Under the pieces are notes generated by a model. It saw only the letters and a list, made by a program, of their open reading frames with translations, was not told the origin of the DNA and ran no database searches. Shown here piece after piece: positions 32,016-41,056 of a DNA stretch of 64,000 nt. The translations under genes were made by a program, and so were the position numbers. Position 1 is the stretch's first letter, and each line of letters starts with the position of its first letter. Source of the stretch: NCEH01 sp043195135. GTDB taxonomy: Bacteria > Pseudomonadota > Alphaproteobacteria > Rhizobiales > Xanthobacteraceae. Where the stretch lies: the NCBI RefSeq assembly GCF_043195135.1, contig NZ_JBAFWP010000019.1. One strand, written 5' to 3'.

Positions 32016-33215
32016 TTAGGCGCGGGAGCGCCGCAGGGTCAGCACGATCGCGAAGGAGAGAAGGCAGCCGATCGCCCCAGCCAGGAACATGGAGCCATAG
32101 CCGAAGGCCGCCACCAGAATGCCGGCCACGGGCCCCGTGACCCCCAGCGCGATATCGAAGAAGGCCAGGAATCCGCCGACCGCCAGGCCTCGGCTCTCCG
32201 CCGGCACCCGTCGCACCGCCTCGACACCCAAGGCCGGGAAGATCAGCGAGAAGCCGACGCCGGACAGCGCCGCGCCCGCCAGGGCGAGGACCGGCTCGGT
32301 GGCGAGCCACAGCATGAACTGGGCCGCCGCCTCCACCAGCAAAGACACCGCCGCGACGCCGACACCGCCGATGCGGTCCGGCAGGTGCGCCAGGAACAAC
32401 CGCACGCCGATATAGCTCGCGCCGAACAGGAACAGCCCAGCCCCGGCGTGGGGCCAGCCCCGGCTGGCGAACACGAGCGCGAGGAAGGTCGCGAGAACGG
32501 CGAACGGCGCGGTCGCGAGCGCCAGCGCGATGCCGTGGCGCCAGATCAGCCCCAGCACATGGTGAAACCCGAGCCTGCGCCCCGGAACCGTGGGCACCGC
32601 GGCGATCGGGAACGCCATCGGCAGGGCCACCAGAGGGGCAATCGCCGCCACCACCGCGACGCCGGCAAAGCCATAGGCGGCATGGATGGCGAGGCCGATG
32701 GGCGCGCCGAGCCCGATGGCGGAATAAAGCGCGATGCCCTGCCAGGCCATGACGCGGCCGGTATTGGCCAGGCCCACGCGGCCGATGCCCCAGGCCATCG
32801 TGCCGGTGAGGAACAGGCTTTCCGCGAGGCCGAGGCAGAGCCGGCCCGCGGTCAGCACGCCAAGGCTGAAAAGGGGCGCCGCGGTCGCCAGCGAGGCGAG
32901 ATAGAGAAGCCCCGCCACCACGGCGAGCGGCAGCCCCACCACCACCGTCATCTTGGCGCCGTAGCGATCGACCGCCGAGCCGGCGTACTGGCGCGTGAGC
33001 AAGGTTGCGATCGACTGGACGCCGACGGCAAGCCCGGCGGTGGCGATGCTGAAACCGAGCGTTTCGTGCACATGCAAGGCGAGCACCGGCAAGGGCACGG
33101 CGATCGCGAGCGCGCTGAAGAACACGATCCACACCAGCGGCAGGAGCCGCAACAAAACGGTGCCGGACGAAAGGGGCGCGAGGCCGGGATCGGAGGAGTG
33201 GGGAGGATTCAACAT
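32016..33215 (-). CDS. MFS transporter
   Basis: 399-residue major facilitator with about 12 transmembrane helices. The loop between helices 2 and 3 has the motif A variant GSAVDRYGAKMTVVVGLP, and helix 4 region reads GLAESLFLTGTMAWGIGRVG. Closest by eye to YhhS-type arabinose-efflux permeases, but the substrate cannot be assigned. ATG at 33215; a TTG one codon earlier is possible. Downstream of the molybdopterin-binding fusion gene on the same strand with a 102-bp gap. Confidence 0.8.
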   Translation of the reverse strand: MLNPPHSSDPGLAPLSSGTVLLRLLPLVWIVFFSALAIAVPLPVLALHVHETLGFSIATAGLAVGVQSIATLLTRQYAGSAVDRYGAKMTVVVGLPLAVVAGLLYLASLATAAPLFSLGVLTAGRLCLGLAESLFLTGTMAWGIGRVGLANTGRVMAWQGIALYSAIGLGAPIGLAIHAAYGFAGVAVVAAIAPLVALPMAFPIAAVPTVPGRRLGFHHVLGLIWRHGIALALATAPFAVLATFLALVFASRGWPHAGAGLFLFGASYIGVRLFLAHLPDRIGGVGVAAVSLLVEAAAQFMLWLATEPVLALAGAALSGVGFSLIFPALGVEAVRRVPAESRGLAVGGFLAFFDIALGVTGPVAGILVAAFGYGSMFLAGAIGCLLSFAIVLTLRRSRA

Positions 33216-33317
33216 CAAACTGCGCTTTCGGGCATGGCGGCCGATTCGGCCGCACCACGTTGCGCGTTGGTTGACGTCAGACGCTTACGGAGGGAAGCCA
33301 CCCTCATGGCCGGTTCT

Positions 33318-35015
33318 TTATGGCCTGGCATGGGACGGGTCAAGCGCGTCGGTCTCGTCCGCAGGTACCGGTCCGGCACCTTGCGATGATCCTTCCCGGG
33401 GCGCCAGCAAGCGGGCGCGCGAAAGCGCCTCCGGCGTGTCCACGTCGAGGAATGCGCCGGGCCCCTCCACCTCGATCTCCACCACGGCCTCGGCGTGGGC
33501 TGCGATGAGATGGCGGGCGCCCACGTCGCCCTCCAGTTTCGAGAGGGCCTCGAAGAACCGCCGATCCCACAGCACGGGATTGCCGCGCCGGCCGTCAGCG
33601 ACGGGCAGCACGATGAGGCGGCCCGCATCGGGGTCGAACGCGTCCATGATGGTGTCGAGAATGCCCGGCCCCACCAGAGGCATGTCGCCCAGCATCACGA
33701 GTGCCGCGCCCGCCCCGCCCGGCACCGCCGCGATGCCGGTGCGCACGGACGTGGACAAGCCCTCGGCGAAGGCGGGATTGTGCACGAAGATCACAGGCAA
33801 GCCGCTGAGGATCTGCTCCACCCGCGCCTGCTCATGTCCGGTCACCACCACAATGGGGGATGCCCGTGACGCGAGCGCGGCTTCCACCACGCGGCGCACG
33901 ACCGGGCGGCCGCCCACATCCTCCAGCAGCTTGTTCGGGCCACCCATGCGGGTGCCCCGGCCCGCGGCCAGCACGATGGCGGCCACGGGCGGCTTTTCGT
34001 CTGCCATCTCGTCAACCCCGGTTCCGCCGCGCGGCTGCGGCCGCGTGATGATTTCGCCCAGCAGGCCGCCGACGCCCCAGCCGCCGATGTCGGACGCCGT
34101 CAGCGGCACATCCGCGAGACACCGCATCAGCACCCAGTCGAAGCCATTCTCCTTGGGGCTGCGCGCACAGCCCGGCGCGCCGAGCACCGGAATGCCACCG
34201 AGACCGCCCAGCATCAGCAGATTGCCGGGATCCACCGGCATGCCGAGCCGCTCCACCCGGCCACCGGCCGCCTCAAGCGCGGCGGGGATCACATCGCGCC
34301 GATCGACGATTGCGGACGCGCCGAACACCACGATGCAGTCCGCGCCTTCCACCCGCACCCGTTCAATGGCGACAGCCAGGTCCGGGGCTGCGTGCGGCAC
34401 GCGCACATCATGGCTGATGCTGGCGCCGGCCGGCGCGAGGCGCTGGCGCGTGACGCGCAGGGTCTTTTCAACCACCTTGTCGGCGAGGCCCGGCAGCAAG
34501 GTGGAGATCACCGCCACCCGCCGGCGGCGGAACGGGGCGATGCGAACCGCCGGGCGCGCGAGCGCCGCGGCGGCCTCCATCAGCGTGGCCGGGATGGCGT
34601 AGGGAATGATCTTCACCGTCGCCACCATGTCGCCCTCGGCGACGGCGCGGAACGGCTCCAGCGTGGCGAAGGTCACCGCCTCGTCCAGCGCATTCAAAGC
34701 ATCGACGGCGGCGCGGTCGATTTCCAGAATGCCGGCGCATGTGGCGAACAGATTGGCGCGGCCGGTAAAAGCCATGGCTGCGCGCAGCCCGTCCGCGCCA
34801 AGAGACGCGGCGAGACGGTCTGCCGCCGAATCTTCCGAAACGTCGCCCGCCTCAAGCCGCGCGACGACCACCTCGCTCAGGCCCGCCGCCTGAAGCGCCG
34901 CGATCTCGCCCGGTCCGATCCGCGCCCCCTTCTTCAGGGTGAAATGCGCCGTCCGCACCGAATGGGCGAGAATGGCGCCATGCGCCAGCGCCGGCGGGAC
35001 GGGTCCGAATTTCAC
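33318..35015 (-). CDS. molybdopterin-binding / nucleotidyltransferase (MocA-like) fusion
   Basis: 565-residue two-domain protein. Residues 1 to about 335 resemble the molybdopterin-binding MoeA/MogA fold (RVAVISTLLPGLADKVVEKTLRVTRQRL, DCIVVFGASAIVDRRDVIPAA). Residues about 345-545 are a nucleotidyltransferase of the MocA type (LAAGRGTRMGGPNK at 349-362, MLGDMPLVGPGILD), which should cytidylylate molybdopterin to the dinucleotide form used by CoxL. The ATG overlaps the stop of the upstream XdhC gene by four bases. Part of the accessory set of the Mo-hydroxylase. Confidence 0.85.
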   Translation of the reverse strand: MKFGPVPPALAHGAILAHSVRTAHFTLKKGARIGPGEIAALQAAGLSEVVVARLEAGDVSEDSAADRLAASLGADGLRAAMAFTGRANLFATCAGILEIDRAAVDALNALDEAVTFATLEPFRAVAEGDMVATVKIIPYAIPATLMEAAAALARPAVRIAPFRRRRVAVISTLLPGLADKVVEKTLRVTRQRLAPAGASISHDVRVPHAAPDLAVAIERVRVEGADCIVVFGASAIVDRRDVIPAALEAAGGRVERLGMPVDPGNLLMLGGLGGIPVLGAPGCARSPKENGFDWVLMRCLADVPLTASDIGGWGVGGLLGEIITRPQPRGGTGVDEMADEKPPVAAIVLAAGRGTRMGGPNKLLEDVGGRPVVRRVVEAALASRASPIVVVTGHEQARVEQILSGLPVIFVHNPAFAEGLSTSVRTGIAAVPGGAGAALVMLGDMPLVGPGILDTIMDAFDPDAGRLIVLPVADGRRGNPVLWDRRFFEALSKLEGDVGARHLIAAHAEAVVEIEVEGPGAFLDVDTPEALSRARLLAPREGSSQGAGPVPADETDALDPSHARP

Positions 35016-35722
35016 GCGGCGGCCTCGGTCTTGGCCGGCGCAAGACTGCCCTTGCGCAACGCGCCGATGATCTGCGCGAGAACGGATACGGCGATCTCCT
35101 CCGGGCTCGCCGCGCCGATGTCGAGGCCGATGGGCGCATGAATGCGGCCGATCTCCTGCGGCGAGAGGCCGAGCGCGGAGAGGCGCTCCACCCGCTTGGC
35201 ATGGGTGCGCCGCGAGCCGAGCGCGCCGACATAGAAGCAGCCGGCCTTCAGCGCCGCTTCCAGCGCCGGTTCGTCGATCTTCGGATCATGGGTCAGAGCC
35301 GCGACGGCGGTGAAGGCGTCGAGCGTCACCTCTTTCAGCGCTTCATCCGGCCATTTGGCGATGACGGTCGTGTTTGGAAAGCGCTCGGGGGTCGCGAAGG
35401 CCGTGCGCGGGTCGATGACGGTGATGTCGTAGCCGGCGATCCGGGCGAGCGGCGCCAGCGCCTGGGAAATATGGACCGCGCCGATGGCCACGATGCGCGG
35501 CGGCGGCACCTGCACCGTCAGGAACACCCGGCCCTCCGGCGTTTCAAGAATGCCGCTCTTCCCGCTCGCCAGCGCGGCGCGCAGCGACGGTTCGAGCGCA
35601 TCGCCGGACATGGCCTCCGCCGCCACCAGGCGCTGGGTGCCGGTTTCGAGTTCGGTGATCAGCACGGCGGCGCGGCGGGCGGCGCGTGCGGCGGTGAGCT
35701 GGGCCAGGACTTCAAGCTGCAT
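35012..35722 (-). CDS. XdhC family protein with Rossmann domain
   Basis: 236-residue XdhC-like maturation factor. The central part (PRIVAIGAVHISQALAPLARIAGYDITVIDPR) is a Rossmann nucleotide-binding segment, followed by the XdhC C-terminal CFYVGALGSRRTHAKRVERL and IHAPIGLDIGAASPEEIAVSVLAQII. XdhC proteins bind molybdopterin and help sulphurate or insert it into Mo-hydroxylases. Its neighbour upstream is a 107-residue XdhC N-terminal-type protein, so the function is split over two genes. Confidence 0.88.
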   Translation of the reverse strand: MQLEVLAQLTAARAARRAAVLITELETGTQRLVAAEAMSGDALEPSLRAALASGKSGILETPEGRVFLTVQVPPPRIVAIGAVHISQALAPLARIAGYDITVIDPRTAFATPERFPNTTVIAKWPDEALKEVTLDAFTAVAALTHDPKIDEPALEAALKAGCFYVGALGSRRTHAKRVERLSALGLSPQEIGRIHAPIGLDIGAASPEEIAVSVLAQIIGALRKGSLAPAKTEAAA

Positions 35723-35763
35723 GTTCGCGCTTCCTCATAAAGCCGCGGAATGGGCGATGCGGC

Positions 35764-36087
35764 TCAATCCACCCGCTCGACATAGACGCGGATGGCGCCG
35801 CCGCAGGAGAGCCCCACGCGCCATGCCGTTTCGTCAGCGACGCCGAACTCCAGAATGCGCGGCTTGCCGGATTCGATCACATCCATCGCCTCGCTCACCA
35901 CAGCCCCTTCCACGCACCCGCCGGAGACGGAGCCGAGGAAGCCGCCATCCTGGTCGACGGCGAGATGGCTGCCCACGGGCCGGGGCGCCGAACCCCAGGT
36001 CTCCAGAACGGTCGCGAGCGCGACCCCCTTGCCTTCACGGCGCCAGCGCAGGGCGCCTTCGAGGACATCCTCGTTCGAGCTGGTCAT
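35764..36087 (-). CDS. XdhC N-terminal (CoxI-type) domain protein
   Basis: 107-residue stand-alone XdhC N-terminal domain: ATVLETWGSAPRPVGSHLAV, SVSGGCVEGAVVSEA and GLSCGGAIRVYVE are family motifs, with two conserved cysteines. It is 41 bp upstream of the Rossmann-containing XdhC protein on the same strand. Short stand-alone forms of this kind are typical of cox clusters. Confidence 0.88.
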   Translation of the reverse strand: MTSSNEDVLEGALRWRREGKGVALATVLETWGSAPRPVGSHLAVDQDGGFLGSVSGGCVEGAVVSEAMDVIESGKPRILEFGVADETAWRVGLSCGGAIRVYVERVD

Positions 36088-36204
36088 GGAATCCTCCTGC
36101 GGAGTGCGATTCTGGCAATCAGGCTGCGTTACCTATATAGGGGCGGCCCTCGCGTATTGAGCATTCAGACGCCACATCACGGAAATTTTCCGTCGGAAAC
36201 GCTT

Positions 36205-37251
36205 ATGTCCACCCTGCGCACCGCCGACGACATCATCGCGGCCGGCCTCGCCCCCGAGGCGCGGCGGGAGGATCTGACGCGGGTCGGCGCGCGCTATGCG
36301 GTGGCCATCACGCCCGATCTCGCGGCGCTGATCGCACAAGACGATCCCGCCGACCCCATCGCGCGCCAGTTCGTGCCGGACCGGGCCGAACTGGATGTGC
36401 AGCCGGCGGAATTGGCGGATCCCATCGGCGATGAAGCCCGTTCGCCCGTGCCGGGCATCGTGCACCGCTATCCGGACCGGGTCCTGCTGAAGCTGGTGAG
36501 CGTCTGCGCCGTCTATTGCCGCTTCTGCTTCCGCCGCGAGATGGTGGGGCCGGGCGGAGAAACCGCGCTCAGCCCGGCGCAGTTCGACGCGGCCCTGGCC
36601 TATATCGCGGCCACCCCGGCGATCTGGGAAGTGATTCTGACGGGCGGCGACCCGTTCATGGTCTCGCCCCGCCGCATGGCCGAGGTGGTCCAGCGTCTCG
36701 CAGCCATCGCGCACGTGAAGGTGGTGCGCTTCCACACCCGCGTGCCGATCGCCGCGCCCGAACGGGTCAACGAGGAGCTGATTGCCGCACTCAAGGCGCC
36801 GGGCGTCGTCTCCTATGTGGTGGTCCATGCCAATCATGCGCGCGAACTCCAGCCCAGCGTGCGGGCGGCCCTCGCGCGGCTCGTGGAGGCCGGTGTGCCG
36901 GTGCTCTCGCAGTCGGTGCTGTTGAAGGGGGTGAACGACGATGCGCAGACGCTCACCGCCCTGTTTCGCGCCCTCGTGGAATGCCGGGTGAAGCCCTATT
37001 ACCTGCATCATCCAGACCTTGCGCCCGGGACCGCCCATTTCCGATTGCCCATCGCGACCGGAACGGCGCTGATGCGCGCCCTTCGGGGCCGGCTCTCGGG
37101 CATTGCGCTGCCGACCTATGTGCTCGACATCCCGGGCGGCTACGGCAAGGTTCCGCTAACCCCCGGATATATCGAGCCCGGCGGCCAAGGGGTGCGGGAC
37201 CATTGCGGCGGGGTGCATGCTTATCCGCCCGCCGTGGCGGAGCCGGAATAA
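36205..37251 (+). CDS. lysine-2,3-aminomutase-like radical SAM protein
   Basis: 348-residue KamA-family radical SAM enzyme. The cluster motif is CAVYCRFCF (Cys101, Cys105, Cys108), with ILTGGDPF and a PLP-lysine region expected in SYVVVHANHARE to PVLSQSVLLKGVNDD, and a C-terminal VPLTPGYIE. Length fits EpmB, the elongation factor P lysine beta-aminomutase, better than the longer lysine-fermenting KamA; no efp or epmA is adjacent, so this is unproven. Encoded against the flanking cox accessory genes; its 3' end overlaps the coxE-like gene by 31 bp. Confidence 0.85.
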   Translation: MSTLRTADDIIAAGLAPEARREDLTRVGARYAVAITPDLAALIAQDDPADPIARQFVPDRAELDVQPAELADPIGDEARSPVPGIVHRYPDRVLLKLVSVCAVYCRFCFRREMVGPGGETALSPAQFDAALAYIAATPAIWEVILTGGDPFMVSPRRMAEVVQRLAAIAHVKVVRFHTRVPIAAPERVNEELIAALKAPGVVSYVVVHANHARELQPSVRAALARLVEAGVPVLSQSVLLKGVNDDAQTLTALFRALVECRVKPYYLHHPDLAPGTAHFRLPIATGTALMRALRGRLSGIALPTYVLDIPGGYGKVPLTPGYIEPGGQGVRDHCGGVHAYPPAVAEPE

Positions 37252-38471
37252 GGCACCCGGCCGCGCCTGACCGGGCGCTGCGCCCGCGCGTCCCCCTCCT
37301 GGGCCAGAGCCCCGACCAACCCCTCAAGGCTCGCCAGATCGTGCACCGGACGGAAGGCATCCACATGGGGCAGCATGGCCCGGATGCCGCGTGCCTTGGG
37401 TTCGAAACGATCATAGCGCAGCAAGGGGTTGAGCCAGATCAGCCGATGCCCGGACCGCCGCAGACGATCCATTTCCACCTCCAGCATGGCGTCGGCGTCG
37501 CGCTCAAGTCCGTCCGTGATCAGCAGAATGATGGGATTTTGTCCCATCACCCGGCGCGACCAGATCTTGTTGAACGCGCGCAGAGACGCGGCGATGCGCG
37601 TGCCTCCGGACCAATCCTGCGCGGCGTGACCCGCCTTCTCCAGCGCCTCGTCCGGATCACGATGGCGCAGCACGCGCGTGACATTGGTCAGCCGCGTGCC
37701 GAACAGGAACGTATGCACCCGTCCGCGCCGCTCGGTCAGCGCATGGAGGAAATGCAGCACCGGCCGTGAATAATCCGCCATCGACCCGGAAATATCCACC
37801 AACGCGATCACCGGGCGGGGACGCGGGCTCGGCCCGCGCCGGCGCAAGGGCATGAAGGCGCCGCCGCTGGCCAGCGAGGCGCGCAGGGAGGCGCGCAGAT
37901 CGAACGCGGGGCCCTTTCGATCCGCCTTCAGACGGCGGGTCGATATCTCATCGTCCGGGAAACGCAGGCGGGCGATGCGGCGGCGGGCCAGCGCCAGTTC
38001 CTCGGCGCTCATCTGGGCGAAATCCTTGGTGCGCAGCACATCCGCGCTTGAGGCGCTGAACTTGGCCTCAACCTCGATTTCGCTCTTCTTGCTGCGCTGT
38101 TCGCGCCCCACGCCGGCGAACAGCGCATCCTCCACCCGCTTGCGGACTTTCGGCTTGTCCTTCGCCTCCGCTCCCGGCGCGGGCGGGGAAAGCATGGCGA
38201 TCAGCCGCTCCGATTGGGCGCGCCGGCGCCAGAACAGCTGAAACGCCTGGTCAAAAATCTCCTGGTGCTCGTGACGGCTGACGAACACCGCCCGCAACAC
38301 ATGATAGAAATCCTCGCGCGCGCTAATTCCGGCGGCGTCCACCGCCCGAACCGCGTCGAGGACCGTGCCAGGTCCCACCGGCAGGCCCGCCGCGCGGAGC
38401 GCGCGGCCGAAATAGGCGATGTTGTGGGAAAGCCGGCCCTCGGTCCCGGCAGCCGGCGCGGTTTCGCTCAT
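37221..38471 (-). CDS. coxE: VWA domain protein, CoxE-like
   Basis: 416-residue CoxE-type protein. A basic helical N-terminal half is followed by a von Willebrand A domain with MIDAS motif DISGS at 226-230 and a later GGTRIAASL threonine and TDGLERD. CoxE works with the AAA+ ATPase CoxD in assembling the [CuSMoO2] site or analogous Mo site. ATG overlaps the coxD stop by four bases. The C-terminal tail is basic. Confidence 0.88.
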   Translation of the reverse strand: MSETAPAAGTEGRLSHNIAYFGRALRAAGLPVGPGTVLDAVRAVDAAGISAREDFYHVLRAVFVSRHEHQEIFDQAFQLFWRRRAQSERLIAMLSPPAPGAEAKDKPKVRKRVEDALFAGVGREQRSKKSEIEVEAKFSASSADVLRTKDFAQMSAEELALARRRIARLRFPDDEISTRRLKADRKGPAFDLRASLRASLASGGAFMPLRRRGPSPRPRPVIALVDISGSMADYSRPVLHFLHALTERRGRVHTFLFGTRLTNVTRVLRHRDPDEALEKAGHAAQDWSGGTRIAASLRAFNKIWSRRVMGQNPIILLITDGLERDADAMLEVEMDRLRRSGHRLIWLNPLLRYDRFEPKARGIRAMLPHVDAFRPVHDLASLEGLVGALAQEGDARAQRPVRRGRVPYSGSATAGG

Positions 38472-39421
38472 TCGCGCGGCCGCAGGGCCTCGCGCGTTTC
38501 CGCGATCAGCCGCTCGATCCGCCCGGCATCCGTGCCGGCGATGTCGTCCTGATATTTCAGGAGCACGCCCAGCGTGTCCCCCACCACGGCGGGATCCAGC
38601 GCGGCGGCGTCGAGTTCCACAAGGGCCGAGGCCCAATCGAGGGTTTCCGCGACGCCGGGCACCTTGAACACGTCTTCCTTGCGCAGCGCCTGGACAAACG
38701 CCACCACCTCCCGCGACAGACGCTCCGGCAAGCCCGGCAGGCGCGCGCGCAGGATGTCCAGTTCGCGTTCGGCGCTCGGATAATCCACCCAATGATAAAG
38801 GCAGCGCCGCTTCAGGGCGTCATGGATCTCGCGCGTGCGGTTGGAGGTGAGGATGATCAGCGGCGGATGGGCCGCCCGGATCGTCCCGAGTTCGGGGATC
38901 GTCACCTGGAAATCGGACAGCACTTCCAGCAGGAAGGCTTCGAACGCCTCGTCCGTGCGGTCCAGCTCGTCCACCAGGAGAACCGGCGGGCCGGCGGGAT
39001 CGGGCATCAGCGCATCCAGCAGCGGCCGGCGCAGCAGATAGCGCTCGGAGAAGACATCGGAGGCGATCATCCCCTTGTCGCTTTCCCCCGCCGCCTCGGC
39101 AAGACGGATGGCGATCATCTGCGCGGCATAGTTCCATTCATAGACGGCGGCGGAGAGATCGAGCCCCTCGTAGCATTGCAGGCGGATCAGCCGCCGCCCC
39201 AGCGCCTTCGCAAGGGTGCGCGCCACCTCCGTCTTGCCGACGCCCGCCTCGCCCTCCAGCAGCAGCGGCCGGCCCATGCGCAGCGCCAGGAACAGCACGG
39301 TCGCGAGCGCCCGGTCCGGCACATATCCGGCCGCCCGCAACATGCGATCTGCGGCATCGACGGACGCGGGAAAGGGCGAGACCGGAACGTCGGAAGCAGT
39401 CATGGGGCCAGTCTGGTTCAT
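38468..39421 (-). CDS. coxD: MoxR-family AAA+ ATPase, CoxD-like
   Basis: 317-residue MoxR AAA+ ATPase with Walker A GEAGVGKT at 57-64, Walker B VLLVDE at 147-152, sensor SNRTRE and arginine-finger region RRCLYHW. Paired with a VWA protein overlapping its stop, the characteristic coxDE arrangement; together they remodel the Mo-hydroxylase during maturation. 19 bp downstream of the TMEM175-like gene. Confidence 0.9.
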   Translation of the reverse strand: MNQTGPMTASDVPVSPFPASVDAADRMLRAAGYVPDRALATVLFLALRMGRPLLLEGEAGVGKTEVARTLAKALGRRLIRLQCYEGLDLSAAVYEWNYAAQMIAIRLAEAAGESDKGMIASDVFSERYLLRRPLLDALMPDPAGPPVLLVDELDRTDEAFEAFLLEVLSDFQVTIPELGTIRAAHPPLIILTSNRTREIHDALKRRCLYHWVDYPSAERELDILRARLPGLPERLSREVVAFVQALRKEDVFKVPGVAETLDWASALVELDAAALDPAVVGDTLGVLLKYQDDIAGTDAGRIERLIAETREALRPRE

Positions 39422-39440
39422 CGGCGTTCATTCTCACCGT

Positions 39441-40076
39441 TTACGCCGGACCCGGCGGGCTCAGCTCGGCTTCGGCGGAGGCCGCCGGCGGGTGGGCGGG
39501 ATCTTTGGCGGGGGCGGGCAGAAAGCGGGACAGCCCGTTCAGAAGATAGGCATACATGGCATAATGCGGATCGGCCAAGCTGATGAGCGCGGAGATCGCC
39601 GCCGAACCGGTGAACAGCAGCAGTGGCAGGTATTTTGGCCGAGGCTGCACCTTCCGCGCCGGCGGCGTTTCGAGCTTCACCAGCAACATCGAAAGAAGGC
39701 CCAGAATCATCATGTTGGCGGCATACAGCCAGACCGCCGGTGCAAACTGGCCATAATGGCCGACCACGCTCGACGAGAACGGCACGCTGGTAATGAAGAA
39801 CAGATAGAACAGCCATATGCGCCCGCACAGATGGGACACTTCCTCGCCCTTGTGGCGCAGGCTGATGTTGCCGCGCCACAGCGCGGCGAGCACGAAGAAG
39901 CTGATGAGGTAGGTGACATATTCCGCCCCCAGGGTGCGCAGATGCGCCACGAGATCGGCCGAACTGCCGATGGGCAGATCGTCCGGCAGGCGAATTTCCA
40001 GCACCAGGAGCGTCATCGCGAAGGCAAAAATGCCGTCGGTAAGCGCGTCGATCCGCGTTGCAGGCAAGGTTCTCAT
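39441..40076 (-). CDS. TMEM175 (DUF1211) family membrane protein
   Basis: 211-residue membrane protein with about six transmembrane helices. The N-terminus RIDALTDGIFAFAMTLLVLEIRLP matches the TMEM175 signature, which is usually RxxAFSDGxFAIAxTLL; here FSD reads LTD. Bacterial TMEM175 proteins are tetrameric K+-permeable channels. Placed between coxM and coxD on the same strand, an unusual guest in a cox cluster. The ATG at 40076 begins the conserved region. Confidence 0.8.
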   Translation of the reverse strand: MRTLPATRIDALTDGIFAFAMTLLVLEIRLPDDLPIGSSADLVAHLRTLGAEYVTYLISFFVLAALWRGNISLRHKGEEVSHLCGRIWLFYLFFITSVPFSSSVVGHYGQFAPAVWLYAANMMILGLLSMLLVKLETPPARKVQPRPKYLPLLLFTGSAAISALISLADPHYAMYAYLLNGLSRFLPAPAKDPAHPPAASAEAELSPPGPA

Positions 40077-40243
40077 CGGGTCCAATACGGCCGGCGCGGG
40101 GTCATCCGCTCTCCCCCGACGAAGGCGGGACGAGAGCAAGGCGAACGCGGCCCTTCTCCTTTCCGGACCAGCATCCTACAGACCTGCGCCCGGCGGAAGT
40201 TCCGGCGCCTCTCGCGCCGGGCCCCGAGCCGCATCACGACGCA

Positions 40244-41044
40244 TCAGCCGGCGATCGCCGCCACCGCGCGCTTGGCCATCACCTTGACGAGTTGCGCGCG
40301 ATATTCCGCGCCGCCGTGCAGGTCCGCCATCACGTCGGAGGGATCGAGCGTCAGCGCGTCCAGCGCCGCCGGGGAGAAATCCGCCGCCAGGGCCGCTTCC
40401 GCATCGCTCCAGCGGAAAACGCCGCCCTGCCCGGCTCCGGTCACCGCGACCCGCACGTCGCCGTCGCGCGCCGCCACGAACACGCCGGCCATGGCATAGC
40501 GCGAGGCTGGATTGCGGAACTTGCGGTAGGCGGCACGCGCGCCGACGGGGAATTCCACCGCCAGAATCACTTCATCCTCGGCCAGGGCGGTTTCAAACAG
40601 GCCGGTGAAAAAATCCTCGGCCGCGATGCGGCGGGCACTGGTGACGATGGTGGCGCCCAGCGCGAGACAGGCGGCGGGATAATCGGCGGTCGGATCATTA
40701 TTCGCGATCGACCCGCCGATGGTGCCGCGATTGCGCACCGCCGGATCGCCGATGAGGCCTGCAAGCTCGGCCAATGCGGGGATAGCCTCCGCCACCATGG
40801 GCGAGGCCGCGACATCCGCATGGCGCGTCATGGCGCCGATGGTCAGAAAATACTGGCTATGCTCGATGCGGCTCAGCGCGGGAATGGCGGCGAGATCCAC
40901 CAGGGCCGAGGGCTGGGCAAGCCGCTGCTTGAGGGTCGGCAGCAGGGTCTGACCGCCCGCGAGCAGCTTCACGTCCTCGCCGGCGCGCAATGCGGCGAGG
41001 GCTTCATCCAGGCCGGCGGGGCGCTGATAATCGAAGGCATACAT
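40244..41044 (-). CDS. coxM: Mo-hydroxylase FAD-binding subunit, CoxM-like
   Basis: 266-residue medium subunit of the xanthine oxidase family. FAD-binding motifs AGGQT (29-33) and TIGGS (108-112), then NNDPTADYPAA, are those of CoxM. It transfers electrons from the Fe-S subunit to the quinone pool or another acceptor. Last of coxS-coxL-coxM; 12 bp separate it from coxL. The S-L-M order is that of form II operons. Confidence 0.92.
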   Translation of the reverse strand: MYAFDYQRPAGLDEALAALRAGEDVKLLAGGQTLLPTLKQRLAQPSALVDLAAIPALSRIEHSQYFLTIGAMTRHADVAASPMVAEAIPALAELAGLIGDPAVRNRGTIGGSIANNDPTADYPAACLALGATIVTSARRIAAEDFFTGLFETALAEDEVILAVEFPVGARAAYRKFRNPASRYAMAGVFVAARDGDVRVAVTGAGQGGVFRWSDAEAALAADFSPAALDALTLDPSDVMADLHGGAEYRAQLVKVMAKRAVAAIAG

Positions 41045-41056
41045 GGTGCGTCTCCC

